Shown in pieces: positions 1 to 8,977 of a stretch of DNA of 64,000 nucleotides (positions within the stretch are counted from its first letter, which is position 1; each line of letters opens with the position of its first letter). The notes under the pieces were generated by a model. The model saw only the letters and a list, made by a program, of their open reading frames with translations, had not been told where the DNA came from and made no database searches. The position numbers and the translations under genes were made by a program. Source of the stretch: Roseateles_B sp041905785 (GTDB taxonomy: Bacteria; Pseudomonadota; Gammaproteobacteria; Burkholderiales; Burkholderiaceae_C); contig JAYRKJ010000008.1 in assembly GCA_041905785.1 (NCBI GenBank), forward strand, positions 62,001 through 126,000, written 5' to 3'.

Positions 1-795
1 CTCATCGGCCGCAGCCTGGGCGACGCCAGCCTGGGCCTCTACAGCCGCGCCCGCCTGCTGGCCCAGCTGCCCACCGAGAAGCTGGCGGGCATCGTCGGTC
101 GGGTGCTCTTCCCCCTGCTGGCCAGCACGCAGACCGATCGCGCCCGGGTGGGCGAGGTGCTGGGCCTGGGCGCCTTGCTGATCGGCGGCCTGGGCGCGGC
201 GCTGAGCCTGGGCGTCAGCGCCGCGGCCCAGCCACTCGTGCAGCTGCTGCTGGGGCCACAGTGGCAGGCCGCGGTGCCACTGCTGCAGGGGCTGGCGCTG
301 GCCGTGCCCTGGATCTTCATGTCCAACGTCGCCGGCATCACCTGCGATGCGCTGGGCTGGCTGGGCCCCAAGCTGCGGCTGCAGGCAACCGTGACCCTGC
401 TGCTGTGCCTGGGCCTGGCCCTGCTCGTGGGGCAGGGGCTGCGCGTGCTGGTGGGCTTTCTGGTGATGGTGGAAATGCTGCGCTGGGCGGCCTACCTCGG
501 GTGGCTGCGGGGCCCGCTGCAGATCCGGTCCGGCGATCTGCTGCGCATCCATGCCGCCGTGCTGGGCAGCGGCCTGCTGGTCATGCTGGCCGTTTCCAGC
601 GCCTTGGCCCTGTGCCCTGCGGCGCCGGTCCTGCTGCAGGTGCTGGTGGCCGTCGCTGCTGGCAGCGTCGGGCTGGGCCTGGCCATCATGCTCGCGCTGC
701 GGGGCTGCCGGGACACGGCCGCGCTGCAGCTGGCCCAGCGTCACTGGCGCTGGCTGCGGCGCTGGACCGGGGCGAAGGAGGCGGCGCATGGATGA
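1..795 (+). CDS. Wzx/MOP-family polysaccharide flippase, C-terminal part
   Basis: The frame is open from the first base, so the start lies outside the window; 264 residues are visible. The opening IGRSLGDASLGLYSRA segment is typical of the Wzx/WzxC branch of the MOP exporter superfamily, which flips undecaprenyl-linked repeat units across the inner membrane. Hydrophobic segments follow at visible residues about 52-80, 90-112, 122-155, 180-205 and 208-232, and the protein ends in a basic tail. The stop overlaps the next gene by 8 bases, so it belongs to the polysaccharide operon running to 8977. The family is clear from the hydrophobic pattern and opening motif; the exported substrate cannot be read from the sequence. 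Confidence 0.8.
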   Translation, partial: LIGRSLGDASLGLYSRARLLAQLPTEKLAGIVGRVLFPLLASTQTDRARVGEVLGLGALLIGGLGAALSLGVSAAAQPLVQLLLGPQWQAAVPLLQGLALAVPWIFMSNVAGITCDALGWLGPKLRLQATVTLLLCLGLALLVGQGLRVLVGFLVMVEMLRWAAYLGWLRGPLQIRSGDLLRIHAAVLGSGLLVMLAVSSALALCPAAPVLLQVLVAVAAGSVGLGLAIMLALRGCRDTAALQLAQRHWRWLRRWTGAKEAAHG

Positions 796-2083
796 GCGAC
801 ATCACCCGGACGGCACGGCCCCCTTGCACATCGCCCTGTGCGGGCCGGTGGCCGGCGCCGAGCTGGCGCCGCTGATGGGCTTGCCGCCCGCGGCCCTGCC
901 GCGCGGTTACGAGGGTGCGCCCCTGCTCCTGACCCTGGTGCAGGCCTGGCTGGACGCGGGCCATCGTGTCACGGTGCTCACGCTCAGCGGCGATCTCCCG
1001 CTGGCGGGCCCCTCGCGCGAGTTCGCGTCAGCGACGCTGCCGGACCTGCGCGCTGTCTTCTGCCCCTTGCGCCCGCGCGCCTGGCGGCCGGTGCAGGGCC
1101 GGCCGGGGCGCATCCTGGACTTCTATCGCTGCGAGCGTCGCGCCTTGGTGGCAGCCCTGCGTGCGGCAGCGCCGGACGTGGTCCATGCCCACTGGGTCTA
1201 TGAATTCGCCTGGGCGGCGCTGGACAGCGGCCTGCCGACCCTGGTCACCAGCCATGATTCGCCCTGGGTGGTCGCCCGCATGAACCGCTGGGCGCGGCCC
1301 ACGGTGAGCCTCTACCGCGCGCTGCGGGTGGGGATGGCGCGGCAGGTGCTCAGGCGGGCGCCGCCGCTGAGCGTGGTGTCGCCCTATCTGCAGGGTGAGC
1401 TGGCGGCGCACGGGGTGCCGGGGGCTGTGGTGATCCCCAATCCGGTCGCGCCGCAGGCCCTGGTTCTGGGGCGTGACCGTCTGCGCGGCGAGGCCTTGCG
1501 CATCGCCATGGTCTGCAACGGCTGGGACGCGCGCAAGAACCCGCAGGCCGGCCTGCTGGCCTTCGCGCGGGTGGCTGCCCGAGAGCCACAAGCCGAGCTG
1601 CATCTCTTCGGCCATGGCTTCGAGGCTGGCGGTCCTGCCGCACGGTTCTGCGAGGCCGAGGCCGAGCTCCGGCCGCTGCAGTCCCGCATCCACTGCCATG
1701 GGCCGCTGCCCCATGCGGCCCTGCTGGCCCGGCTGTCCGACCTGGACCTGCTGCTGCACCCGGCCCGCGAAGAGACCTTCGGCATGGCCATCGCCGAGGC
1801 CATGGCCCTGGGCCTGCCGGTGGTCGCCGGCCGCGCGGCCGGGGCTGTGCCCTGGGTGCTGCAGGCGCCGGAGTGCCTGGCGGATGTCGAATCCGCCGAG
1901 GACCTGGCTCGGACCCTGCTGGCCGTGGCCGAGCCTGCGCGCTATGCGGCGCTGTCGCGCTTGCTGAGGGATGCCGTGCAGCGGCGCTTCGCCGCCGAGG
2001 CCGTGGCCGCGGCCTATGTGCAGCATCTGCGTGACATCCTTCGTTGCGAGGACCCTGCTACGCTCGCGACCCCGTCCGCTTGA
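788..2083 (+). CDS. GT4-family glycosyltransferase
   Basis: A 431-residue cytoplasmic GT-B glycosyltransferase that probably adds one sugar to the lipid-linked repeat unit. The N-terminal half contains a PDVVHAHWVYEFAW stretch typical of GT4 acceptor domains. The C-terminal half carries the nucleotide-sugar motif HPAREETFGMAIAEAMALG at about residues 324-342, with the two spaced glutamates of the E-x7-E signature. The ATG at 788 was chosen because it overlaps the flippase stop by 8 bases, the style of this operon; the frame is open further upstream but is shadowed there by the flippase. Donor and acceptor are unknown. Confidence 0.85.
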   Translation: MDERHHPDGTAPLHIALCGPVAGAELAPLMGLPPAALPRGYEGAPLLLTLVQAWLDAGHRVTVLTLSGDLPLAGPSREFASATLPDLRAVFCPLRPRAWRPVQGRPGRILDFYRCERRALVAALRAAAPDVVHAHWVYEFAWAALDSGLPTLVTSHDSPWVVARMNRWARPTVSLYRALRVGMARQVLRRAPPLSVVSPYLQGELAAHGVPGAVVIPNPVAPQALVLGRDRLRGEALRIAMVCNGWDARKNPQAGLLAFARVAAREPQAELHLFGHGFEAGGPAARFCEAEAELRPLQSRIHCHGPLPHAALLARLSDLDLLLHPAREETFGMAIAEAMALGLPVVAGRAAGAVPWVLQAPECLADVESAEDLARTLLAVAEPARYAALSRLLRDAVQRRFAAEAVAAAYVQHLRDILRCEDPATLATPSA

Positions 2084-2099
2084 GTCACACTGGCGCCCC

Positions 2100-3443
2100 A
2101 TGGATGCAAGCCTGCTGTTCCTTCTGAGCCTGCCCCTGCTGGTCGCCATGCTTCTGGCCGCCGGCGGGGTGGTGCTGCTGCTGGGCAGCATCCAGTCCCT
2201 GGTGCTGGGCGTGGCTCTGGTGCTGGGCACGGCCCTCGTGGATTCCCTGCAGGGCGGCCAGCCCCTGCTGCACATCGGCCTGGCCCTGTACCCGGGCGAT
2301 CTGATGTGCCTGATCCTGCTGCCGGCAGCGCTGGTGCGCTGGCTGCGCCCCGGCGAGCGGCCTGCCATCCCGCTGGGCTGGTGGCTGTTCAGCGGCGCCG
2401 TGATGCTCAGCCTGGGCCAGGGCCTGCTGAGCTTCGGTACCAAGGCCGGCGTGCAGGTGCGGGACTACTTCTATTTCGTCGTGGTGGCCAGCTACGTGAT
2501 GAGCTTCCCCTACCGGCCGGAGCTGCTGCAGCGCCTGCTGGCCTGGCTGGCGGGGCTGGGCGGCGTGCTGCTGCTGCTGACGACCTACCGCTGGGTCGTG
2601 TACTACGCACCGATTCCCAGCCTGCTGCCGCCCGGCGGCGTCTACAACATCGACGGGCCCATCCGCGTGATCTGGTCCAACGACGCCCTGCTGCTGGGTC
2701 AGCTGCTGATCGGCGCGCTCTACTTCGCCGATGCGGCGCCGGCCCTGCGCACGCTGCGCCTGTGGGTGCCGGTGCTGCTGGGCTATGTGCTGGCGCTGCA
2801 GCACCGCTCGGTGTGGGGCGCCGTGCTGGCCGGTGCGCTCAGCCCGCTGCTGAGCGGCCGCCGCGCGGCCTCGGCCTGGCGCCAACTGGGCCTGTTCGCG
2901 CTGATCCTGTCGGTGGTGGTGCTGCCCCTGATGCTGGCCCCCAGGTCGGAACTGGCGGCGCAGATCGGGCAGTCGGCCCAGCGCGCGGTGCGGGGCCAGG
3001 ACACCACCGCTGAACGCCTGCAGAGCTGGGGCGTGATCCTGCGGCGCTGGGTGGACCTCGGGCCGCGCTCCATCGCGATCGGCAATCCCTTCGGCACCGA
3101 CAACGCGCGCTATGTGATCGACAGCGAAGGCACGCCGCGCCTGCTGGAGTACGGTGCCCACAATATGTACGTGCAGACCGTCTTCAACACCGGCCTGCTG
3201 GGCCTGGCCGGCTTCGTGGCGACGCTCGTGGCGGTGCTGCGCGGCCTGCGCCGCCGGATCGCGGCGGACCCTTCCCAGCCGCTGCCGGTGCTGCTGTTCA
3301 CCCTTACCGTGACTCTGGTGGTCTATTTCGTGCCCTATGGCGTGACCTATGTGCAGGGCTTGTGGCTGGGTCTGGGCGCGGCTTGCGCCGCGGTGGCACG
3401 GGCGCCGGTGTCCAGGCGGGGAGGGCGGCATGCGGTGGCCTGA
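2100..3443 (+). CDS. O-antigen ligase/polymerase-like (Wzy-type) membrane protein
   Basis: This 447-residue protein is almost entirely hydrophobic, with about ten to twelve predicted membrane segments and one larger hydrophilic loop around residues 290-370 that includes GHxTAER-like and ARYVIDSEG stretches. This topology, with a large periplasmic loop before the last helices, matches the Wzy/WaaL superfamily that polymerises or ligates lipid-linked repeat units. The ATG at 2100 begins a hydrophobic helix at once and lies 16 bases after the preceding stop. Flippase, polymerase-like protein and several glycosyltransferases together point to a Wzx/Wzy-dependent polymer. Polymerase versus ligase cannot be decided from sequence alone. 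Confidence 0.75.
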   Translation: MDASLLFLLSLPLLVAMLLAAGGVVLLLGSIQSLVLGVALVLGTALVDSLQGGQPLLHIGLALYPGDLMCLILLPAALVRWLRPGERPAIPLGWWLFSGAVMLSLGQGLLSFGTKAGVQVRDYFYFVVVASYVMSFPYRPELLQRLLAWLAGLGGVLLLLTTYRWVVYYAPIPSLLPPGGVYNIDGPIRVIWSNDALLLGQLLIGALYFADAAPALRTLRLWVPVLLGYVLALQHRSVWGAVLAGALSPLLSGRRAASAWRQLGLFALILSVVVLPLMLAPRSELAAQIGQSAQRAVRGQDTTAERLQSWGVILRRWVDLGPRSIAIGNPFGTDNARYVIDSEGTPRLLEYGAHNMYVQTVFNTGLLGLAGFVATLVAVLRGLRRRIAADPSQPLPVLLFTLTVTLVVYFVPYGVTYVQGLWLGLGAACAAVARAPVSRRGGRHAVA

Positions 3444-4818
3444 GTGGCAGGCTGCCCCGCGGAGGCAAGACCTGACCCCGAGCTTGACCCGCCGCCTGGC
3501 TCATCGTCTGATGCGCCTGCTCAGTGCGGCCCTGCTGGCCGTGCTGGGCACCATGCCCTCGGCCGCCGGCACCGACCCTTATCTGCAGGCCACCCAGGGT
3601 CGCAGCCAGACCGTCGCTGCCGCATTCTTTGGCACCCACTTCCATCGCCTGGACCTGGGCCTGCCGGATGACGAAGGCCGCACGCGCTGGCCGCAGCAGC
3701 CCCTGGGCCAGCTGCGCCTGTGGGATGCGCAGACCACCTGGCTCAACCTGCAGCCCTCGCCACAGACCTGGAACTTCGAGCGGCTTGATGCCTATGTGGC
3801 CGCGGCCGAGGCGGCCGGCGCCCGGGTGCTGCTGACCCTGGGCATGACGCCCGCCTGGAACTCCACGCGTCCCAACGAACCCTGCCCCTACACGCAGGGC
3901 TGCAGCGCCGAGCCCCGGGACCTCATGGCCTGGCAGGACTATGTGCGCACGGTGGTCCGGCGCTATGGCACGCGCATCGCGGCCTACGAGCTGTGGAACG
4001 AACCCCTGCTGTCCGAACTGCCCCGGGACCGCGGCCAGCGCGGCTTCTACACCGGCAGCGTGCACCGGCTGGTCGACATGGCCCAGGCAGCGCGCCAGGC
4101 CCTGGATGAGCTGTCGCCCGGCACGCCCCTGTGCACGCCGGGCTTCACCAATGGCGTGGACCGCCTGGCCCTGTTTCTCTCGGCCGGCGGCGAGCGTCAT
4201 GTGCAGGCCTTGTGCTTCCATCTCTATGCAGAGAGCAACCTGAAGCTGGCGCAGACCCTGGTCAGCCTCCAGCGCGTGCAGCGCGAGCGGGGCTTGGGTG
4301 CACTGCCGATCTGGAACACCGAGACCGGCGTGGAGGTGGCCGCGCCGGGCGAGAAGCTCATCGGCGGCGTGGTGGCCGACTGGGACAGCGCCGCCGCCCG
4401 TCTGGCCCAGGCCCTGGTGCTGAGCGCGGCGGCCGGCGTGGAGCGTTTCTATCAATACGCCTGGGACAACCGACGCAGCGGCCTGGTCGACGACCAGGGC
4501 CGGCCGCGGCCCGCGCTGGCCGCCTTCGCCCAGGTCCAGGACTGGCTGCTGGGCCGCCGCGTGGGCCCCTGCCGCCAGCCCTGGCTGAACCGGCCGGGCC
4601 TGGTGGCCTGTCAGACCCTGGGCGCCGACGGTGCGCACTGGCTGCTGTGGTACACGGGAAGTGAGCCGCTGCGCCTGCGCCGCCCGGTGCTGGCGCGCGC
4701 CCTGGGCGCCCGCGAGCTGCGCGATTCGCCAGAGGTGGGGCGTGCCGTGGCGGGGGATGTCGTGGTCATCGGCCAGGCCCTGGTGCGTCTGGCCGTGGTG
4801 GAAGGAAAGCCCCGCTGA
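3430..4818 (+). CDS. Secreted PslG-like glycoside hydrolase (clan A TIM barrel)
   Basis: The 462-residue product resembles GH39/GH5-type clan A hydrolases. The YELWNEP motif (near residue 190) supplies the likely acid/base glutamate, and IWNTETGVEV (near residue 295) the likely nucleophile. A signal peptide is visible as MRLLSAALLAVLGTMPSAAG, so the enzyme acts in the periplasm or outside. PslG of Pseudomonas is a comparable hydrolase encoded inside an exopolysaccharide operon, so trimming or editing the polymer is a reasonable role, by inference. Start choice: ATG 3430 has a GGAGGG ribosome site and overlaps the previous gene by 14 bases; ATG 3511 gives a tidier signal peptide and excludes a dispersed repeat at 3465-3479. 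Either may be right. Confidence 0.75.
   Translation: MRWPEWQAAPRRQDLTPSLTRRLAHRLMRLLSAALLAVLGTMPSAAGTDPYLQATQGRSQTVAAAFFGTHFHRLDLGLPDDEGRTRWPQQPLGQLRLWDAQTTWLNLQPSPQTWNFERLDAYVAAAEAAGARVLLTLGMTPAWNSTRPNEPCPYTQGCSAEPRDLMAWQDYVRTVVRRYGTRIAAYELWNEPLLSELPRDRGQRGFYTGSVHRLVDMAQAARQALDELSPGTPLCTPGFTNGVDRLALFLSAGGERHVQALCFHLYAESNLKLAQTLVSLQRVQRERGLGALPIWNTETGVEVAAPGEKLIGGVVADWDSAAARLAQALVLSAAAGVERFYQYAWDNRRSGLVDDQGRPRPALAAFAQVQDWLLGRRVGPCRQPWLNRPGLVACQTLGADGAHWLLWYTGSEPLRLRRPVLARALGARELRDSPEVGRAVAGDVVVIGQALVRLAVVEGKPR
3465..3479 (+). repeat. Copy of a dispersed 15-mer (GCAAGACCTGACCCC)
   Basis: This 15-mer also occurs, exactly or nearly so, at 29432-29446, 31860-31873 and 45981-45995 (reverse strand). 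The other copies lie at gene ends or between genes. This copy lies between the polymerase-like gene and the signal peptide of the hydrolase, which slightly favours the downstream start codon of that gene. Confidence 0.45.
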
Positions 4819-5681
4819 TGCCTTCCCTGTGCGTGCTGATGAGCTGCTTCAACCGGCGGGACAAGACCCTGGCCTGCCTGGGCACGCTGGCGCCCGAGCG
4901 TCTGGCCCTGCAGGCCCGTGGCATTGAGCTGCAGGCCGTGCTGCTGGACGATGGCAGCACCGACGGCACGGCCGAGGCCGTGGCCGCCGCCCATCCCTGG
5001 GTCCGCGTGGTGCGCGGGCCGGGCCAGCTCTACTGGTGCCGGGGCATGCACGAGGCGCAGCAGCATCCGCTGGCGCGTGCGGCGGACTGGCAGCTCTGGC
5101 TCAATGACGATGTGCTGCTGGAGCCGGGCTGTCTGTCCCGCTTGCTGGACTGCGAGCAGGCGCTGCGCCAGCAGGGGCAGCTCGGCCTCGTGGTCGGTGC
5201 CACGCGCGATGCGCGCACCGGGCAGGTCAGCTACGGCGGCGAGCGTCGCCTGAGCCGCTGGCGGCGCTCGCGCTTTACCCTGGTGACGCCATCTGATCAG
5301 CCGCAGCTGTGCGATGCGATGAACGGCAACATCGTGCTGCTGGCCCGCGAGGTGCGCGAGCGCGTAGGGGACCTGGACCCTGCCTTCGAGCACGCCATGG
5401 GCGATACCGACTACGCGCTGCGCACTCGGGCCCTGGGCCTGGGCGTGTGGCTGGCACCGGGGTTCATGGGCTGGTGCTCGGACAATCCGCGCACAGGCAC
5501 CTACCACGACCGCAGCCTGCCCTGGGTGCGGCGCTGGCAACTGATGCTTTCGCGCAAGGGCCTGCCCTGGCGCTCCTGGCTGCGCCTGATGCGCCGTCAC
5601 ATGGGCCTGGCCTGGCCGCTCTACTTTGTCTGGCCGTATCTGCGAATGCTGCTGGAACGCTGGCGGAGGCCGGCATCATGA
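4818..5681 (+). CDS. GT2-family glycosyltransferase
   Basis: A 287-residue GT-A fold transferase. The N-terminus reads SLCVLMSCFNRRDKTLACL. The nucleotide-binding LLDDGSTDGT lies at about residues 42-51, and the metal-binding DxD-like WLNDDV near residue 94. The C-terminal third (EHAMGDTDYALRTRALGLG) contains the conserved ED/TDY acceptor region of rhamnosyltransferase-like GT2 enzymes. Its ATG overlaps the preceding TGA by one base, so the two genes are probably translationally coupled. Rhamnose is a possible donor because dTDP-rhamnose genes are present nearby, but that is inference. Confidence 0.85.
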   Translation: MPSLCVLMSCFNRRDKTLACLGTLAPERLALQARGIELQAVLLDDGSTDGTAEAVAAAHPWVRVVRGPGQLYWCRGMHEAQQHPLARAADWQLWLNDDVLLEPGCLSRLLDCEQALRQQGQLGLVVGATRDARTGQVSYGGERRLSRWRRSRFTLVTPSDQPQLCDAMNGNIVLLAREVRERVGDLDPAFEHAMGDTDYALRTRALGLGVWLAPGFMGWCSDNPRTGTYHDRSLPWVRRWQLMLSRKGLPWRSWLRLMRRHMGLAWPLYFVWPYLRMLLERWRRPAS

Positions 5682-6796
5682 GCGGCACGCCCCAGCGCCT
5701 GCGCGTGGCCGTGCTGAGCAATGCGCCGGTGCCCTACCGCACGCCCATGTGGGCCCGCGTGGGCCGCCATGTGGACCTGCAGCTGGTCTACTGCACCGAG
5801 CCCTGGGTGGACCCGACGCTGCAGGAGCAGGGGCGGGGCTATGGCGTGCATGTCCTGGGCGGCGCCCGCTGGCAGGGCGCGCGGCGGTTTCTTCACGCGG
5901 ACCTCAAGGTCTGGCCACTGCTGAGCCGCCTGGCGCCGGACGTGGTCGTGAGCACGGGCTTCATTCCCACCTTTGTGCTGGGCCAGCTGTGGGCAGCCCG
6001 GCACGGCCGGCCCCATGCCGTGATGAGCGACGGCAGCTGGCACCAGGAGCAGAGCCTGAGCGGGTTGCACCAGCGCCTGCGCGCTTTTGTCTATCCGCGG
6101 GCTGCGGCGCTCATCGGGGCGGGCGCGGGCACGCTGCGGGTGTTCCAGCACCACGGCGCGGCGCCGCAGCGCTGCTTCCTGGCGCCCCTGTGCGTGGACA
6201 ACGAGCGCTTCGCCGCCGCGGCACAGTCGGCCACGCTGGAAGCGGATCTGCTCTTCTCCGGCCGTCTGGTGCCGCACAAGCAGCCGCTGATGGCGCTGGA
6301 CATCGCGGCCGGCGTCGCGCGCCGGCTGGCGCGCCGCGTGCGCCTGCGGGTGCTGGGCGACGGGCCGCTGCGCGAGGACTTGCTGCGCGCCGCGGCCCGG
6401 GTGCCGGAGCACGTCGAGCTCCAATGCCTGGGCTACCGTTCGCAGGCCGAGCTGCCGGCCCTCTATGCCAGCGCCGGCCTGCTGCTGTTCCCGACCCAAT
6501 GGGAGCCCTGGGGCCTGGTGGCCAACGAGGCCTGCGCCGCGGGCGTGCCGGTGCTGGTCAGCCAGGTCGCGGGCTGTGCCGCTGACCTGGTCTTGGACGG
6601 TGTGAACGGGCGGGTGCTGCCTCCGCGCCTGGAGGACTGGGTGGAGGCCGCCTGTGCGCTGCTGCAGGACGAGCTCCTGCGCCGCCGCCTGGGCGCGGCC
6701 GCACAGGCGCGGGTGCAGGAGGGCTGGACCTTCGATCGCGCCGCGCAGGGCTTTGTGCAGGCCATGGACTGCGTGCAGCAGGCGCGGGCGGCATGA
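5678..6796 (+). CDS. GT4-family glycosyltransferase
   Basis: A 372-residue GT-B glycosyltransferase. The N-terminal domain begins LRVAVLSNAPVPYRTPMW, typical of GT4 enzymes that open with SN.P.PYR. The C-terminal donor-binding motif FPTQWEPWGLVANEACAAG lies at about residues 271-289. ATG 5678 overlaps the preceding stop as ATGA. The next gene overlaps its end in the same way, so three transferases form one coupled block. Sugar specificity cannot be assigned. Confidence 0.85.
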   Translation: MSGTPQRLRVAVLSNAPVPYRTPMWARVGRHVDLQLVYCTEPWVDPTLQEQGRGYGVHVLGGARWQGARRFLHADLKVWPLLSRLAPDVVVSTGFIPTFVLGQLWAARHGRPHAVMSDGSWHQEQSLSGLHQRLRAFVYPRAAALIGAGAGTLRVFQHHGAAPQRCFLAPLCVDNERFAAAAQSATLEADLLFSGRLVPHKQPLMALDIAAGVARRLARRVRLRVLGDGPLREDLLRAAARVPEHVELQCLGYRSQAELPALYASAGLLLFPTQWEPWGLVANEACAAGVPVLVSQVAGCAADLVLDGVNGRVLPPRLEDWVEAACALLQDELLRRRLGAAAQARVQEGWTFDRAAQGFVQAMDCVQQARAA

Positions 6797-7986
6797 TCGC
6801 GCGCCTGCCAGGCAAGACCTGCCCCTCGGTGCTGCTGGTGCACAACCGCTACCAGCAGCCGGGTGGCGAGGATGCCGTCGTGCACAGCGAAGCCGCCTTG
6901 CTGGAGAGCCGTGGCCACCGCGTGCTGCGCCACGAGCGGCACAACGATGAGCTGCAGGCCCTGCCACGCTGGCGAGGCGCCGCGCAGGCCTTCTGGTCCA
7001 CCGCCACGACGCGCGAGCTGGACCGCCTCATCACCGAGGCGGGCCCCGACATCATGCACGTGCACAACACCTGGCCCCTGATCTCGCCCTCGGTGTTCCG
7101 GACCGCCCAGCGTCACGGCCTGCCCGTGGTGCTGACGCTTCACAACGCCCGGCTGGTCTGCCCCCAGGCGCTGATGCTGCGGGACGGCCGTCCCTGCACG
7201 GATTGTGTGGGCAAGCTGCCCTGGCGCGGCGTCATGTACCGCTGCTATCGCGACAGCGCCATGGAGACGGCCCTGGTGGCCGGGGTGACGCAGCTTCACC
7301 GCCTGCTGGGCACCTGGGCGAGCCAGGTCAGCCGTTACATCGCACTGAGTGAATTCGCCCGCGCATTGTTCATCCGGGGCGGCCTGCCGGCCGAGCGCAT
7401 TGTGGTCAAGCCGCATTTTGTCGACAGCTCGACAGAGCCGGACCCGGCGCCGGACCCGTCCGAACCGGCCAGGCGCGGCCTGCTGTACGTGGGCCGACTC
7501 GCCGAGGAGAAGGGCTTGCGGCTGCTGGCCCAGGCGGCCGATGCCCTGCCCGCGGGCGAGCGCATCACCGTGATCGGCGACGGTCCCTTGCGGACGGCGC
7601 TGCAGTCCCATCCGCGCCTGGTTCTGCTGGGGGCGCTGCCTGCGCCGGACGTGCAGGCGCACATGCGGCGAGCGCAGGCCCTGGTGCTGCCCAGCCTCGT
7701 CTTCGAGATGTTTCCACGGACGCTGGTGGAGGCGGCTGCGTGCGCGCTGCCCGTGCTGGCGGCGAACCACGGCCCCATGCCTGAGCTGGTCCAGCATGCG
7801 CGGACGGGCCTGCTCTTCGATCCCGGCGATCCGGCCGCCCTGGCAGCGGCGATGCGGCGGGTGCTCGACAGCCCCGAGGACGCCCGCCAGTGGGGTCAGG
7901 CCGCCCGCCAGCACCAGCGCATGCACTGGAGTGCCGATGCCAACTATCGCCAGCTCAGCCAACTCTATGAAGACCTGCTCCGCTGA
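6793..7986 (+). CDS. GT4-family glycosyltransferase
   Basis: A 397-residue GT-B transferase. The VHNRYQQPGGEDAVV opening and the HVHNTWPLISPSVF motif near residue 83 are typical of a GT4 subgroup common in capsule and exopolysaccharide loci. Four cysteines are clustered between residues about 119 and 154 (CPQA, CTDCVG, YRCYRD), which looks like a metal-binding or structural insertion. The donor site VLPSLVFEMFPRTLVEAAA lies near residues 297-315. It starts with an ATGA overlap. Confidence 0.85.
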   Translation: MIARLPGKTCPSVLLVHNRYQQPGGEDAVVHSEAALLESRGHRVLRHERHNDELQALPRWRGAAQAFWSTATTRELDRLITEAGPDIMHVHNTWPLISPSVFRTAQRHGLPVVLTLHNARLVCPQALMLRDGRPCTDCVGKLPWRGVMYRCYRDSAMETALVAGVTQLHRLLGTWASQVSRYIALSEFARALFIRGGLPAERIVVKPHFVDSSTEPDPAPDPSEPARRGLLYVGRLAEEKGLRLLAQAADALPAGERITVIGDGPLRTALQSHPRLVLLGALPAPDVQAHMRRAQALVLPSLVFEMFPRTLVEAAACALPVLAANHGPMPELVQHARTGLLFDPGDPAALAAAMRRVLDSPEDARQWGQAARQHQRMHWSADANYRQLSQLYEDLLR

Positions 7987-8977
7987 CGCTCAGGGTGCGC
8001 GGCTTGGTAATCTGCAGGCCTTGCGCGCTGTCGCTGCGCTGGCGGTGGTGCTGTTCCACGTCATCGAGACCTCGGTTCACCAGCAACGACCGGTACAGGC
8101 GCTCGCGTCGCTGTGGGGTTGGGGCGCCTGGGGCGTGGACCTGTTCTTCGTGCTGTCCGGATTCGTCATGGTCTACACCCAGCAGAAGCGCCCCCGTACG
8201 GCCGCACGTTTCCTGGCCGACCGGCTCTGGCGTATCGTGCCGCTGTACTGGCTGCTGACACTCACGGTGCTGCTGCTGCAGGTACTGCGCCCGGGGCTCT
8301 TTCACGGCGCGCTGGCGGATGGCCGGCAGGTGCTGGCCTCGCTGGGCTTTGTGTCTGGCGCCTGGCTGGGCCGGCCGCCGGTGCTGTGGCTGGGCTGGAC
8401 GCTGGAGTGGGAGATGGCCTTTTATGGCCTCTTCACGCTGGGCCTGTGGCTGCCCTGGCGGAGCGGGCCGGCGCTGTGCGTGAGCCTGGGTCTTGCCGCC
8501 CTGATCGCGCTGGGCGCCGATGCGTTGGGCTTGGAGTTCCTGCTGGGCATGGCCCTGGCCTCACTGCACGGACGCCTGCCCGCCTGGCGTGCCTGGCGGG
8601 CCTGGGCGCCCTGGCTGCTGGGCCTGGGTGCGCTGGGCCTGCTGGCCTCCCTGGGCCAGCCCGCGCCGGCACAGCGCCTGTGGTCCTGGGGCCTGCCCTG
8701 CGCCCTGCTGGTGATGGGCGCGCTGGGCCTGCGTCAGACCCGCTGGATGCCGGCGCAGCGGCTGGGCGATGCCTCCTACAGCATCTACCTGATCCAGGCG
8801 CTGAGCATCCCCGCCCTGTACCGCCTGCTGCGCCTGTGGCCGGGCCTGGACGCGGACCTGGCTGCGCTGGGCGTGATCGCGGGCACGGTGGCGGCCGGGC
8901 TGGCCTGCCATCGGCTGGTGGAGCAGCCCTTGCTGCGCCTGAGAGGGCAGCCCGCCTTCAGCCCGCCCAGGCCCTGA
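7967..8977 (+). CDS. Acyltransferase 3 family O-acyltransferase
   Basis: A 336-residue integral membrane protein of the acyltransferase-3 family, which transfers acetyl or other acyl groups to sugars. The hallmark first helix LQALRAVAALAVVLFHV (about residues 15-31) carries the catalytic histidine of the family. WGVDLFFVLSGFVM follows near residue 50, and about ten helices are predicted. The C-terminal LGDASYSIYLIQ is also typical. ATG 7967 overlaps the previous gene by 20 bases; upstream in-frame codons only shadow that gene. It is the last gene of the plus-strand operon and its 3' end overlaps the converging gene by 20 bases. It probably decorates the polymer. Confidence 0.85.
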   Translation: MKTCSADAQGARLGNLQALRAVAALAVVLFHVIETSVHQQRPVQALASLWGWGAWGVDLFFVLSGFVMVYTQQKRPRTAARFLADRLWRIVPLYWLLTLTVLLLQVLRPGLFHGALADGRQVLASLGFVSGAWLGRPPVLWLGWTLEWEMAFYGLFTLGLWLPWRSGPALCVSLGLAALIALGADALGLEFLLGMALASLHGRLPAWRAWRAWAPWLLGLGALGLLASLGQPAPAQRLWSWGLPCALLVMGALGLRQTRWMPAQRLGDASYSIYLIQALSIPALYRLLRLWPGLDADLAALGVIAGTVAAGLACHRLVEQPLLRLRGQPAFSPPRP

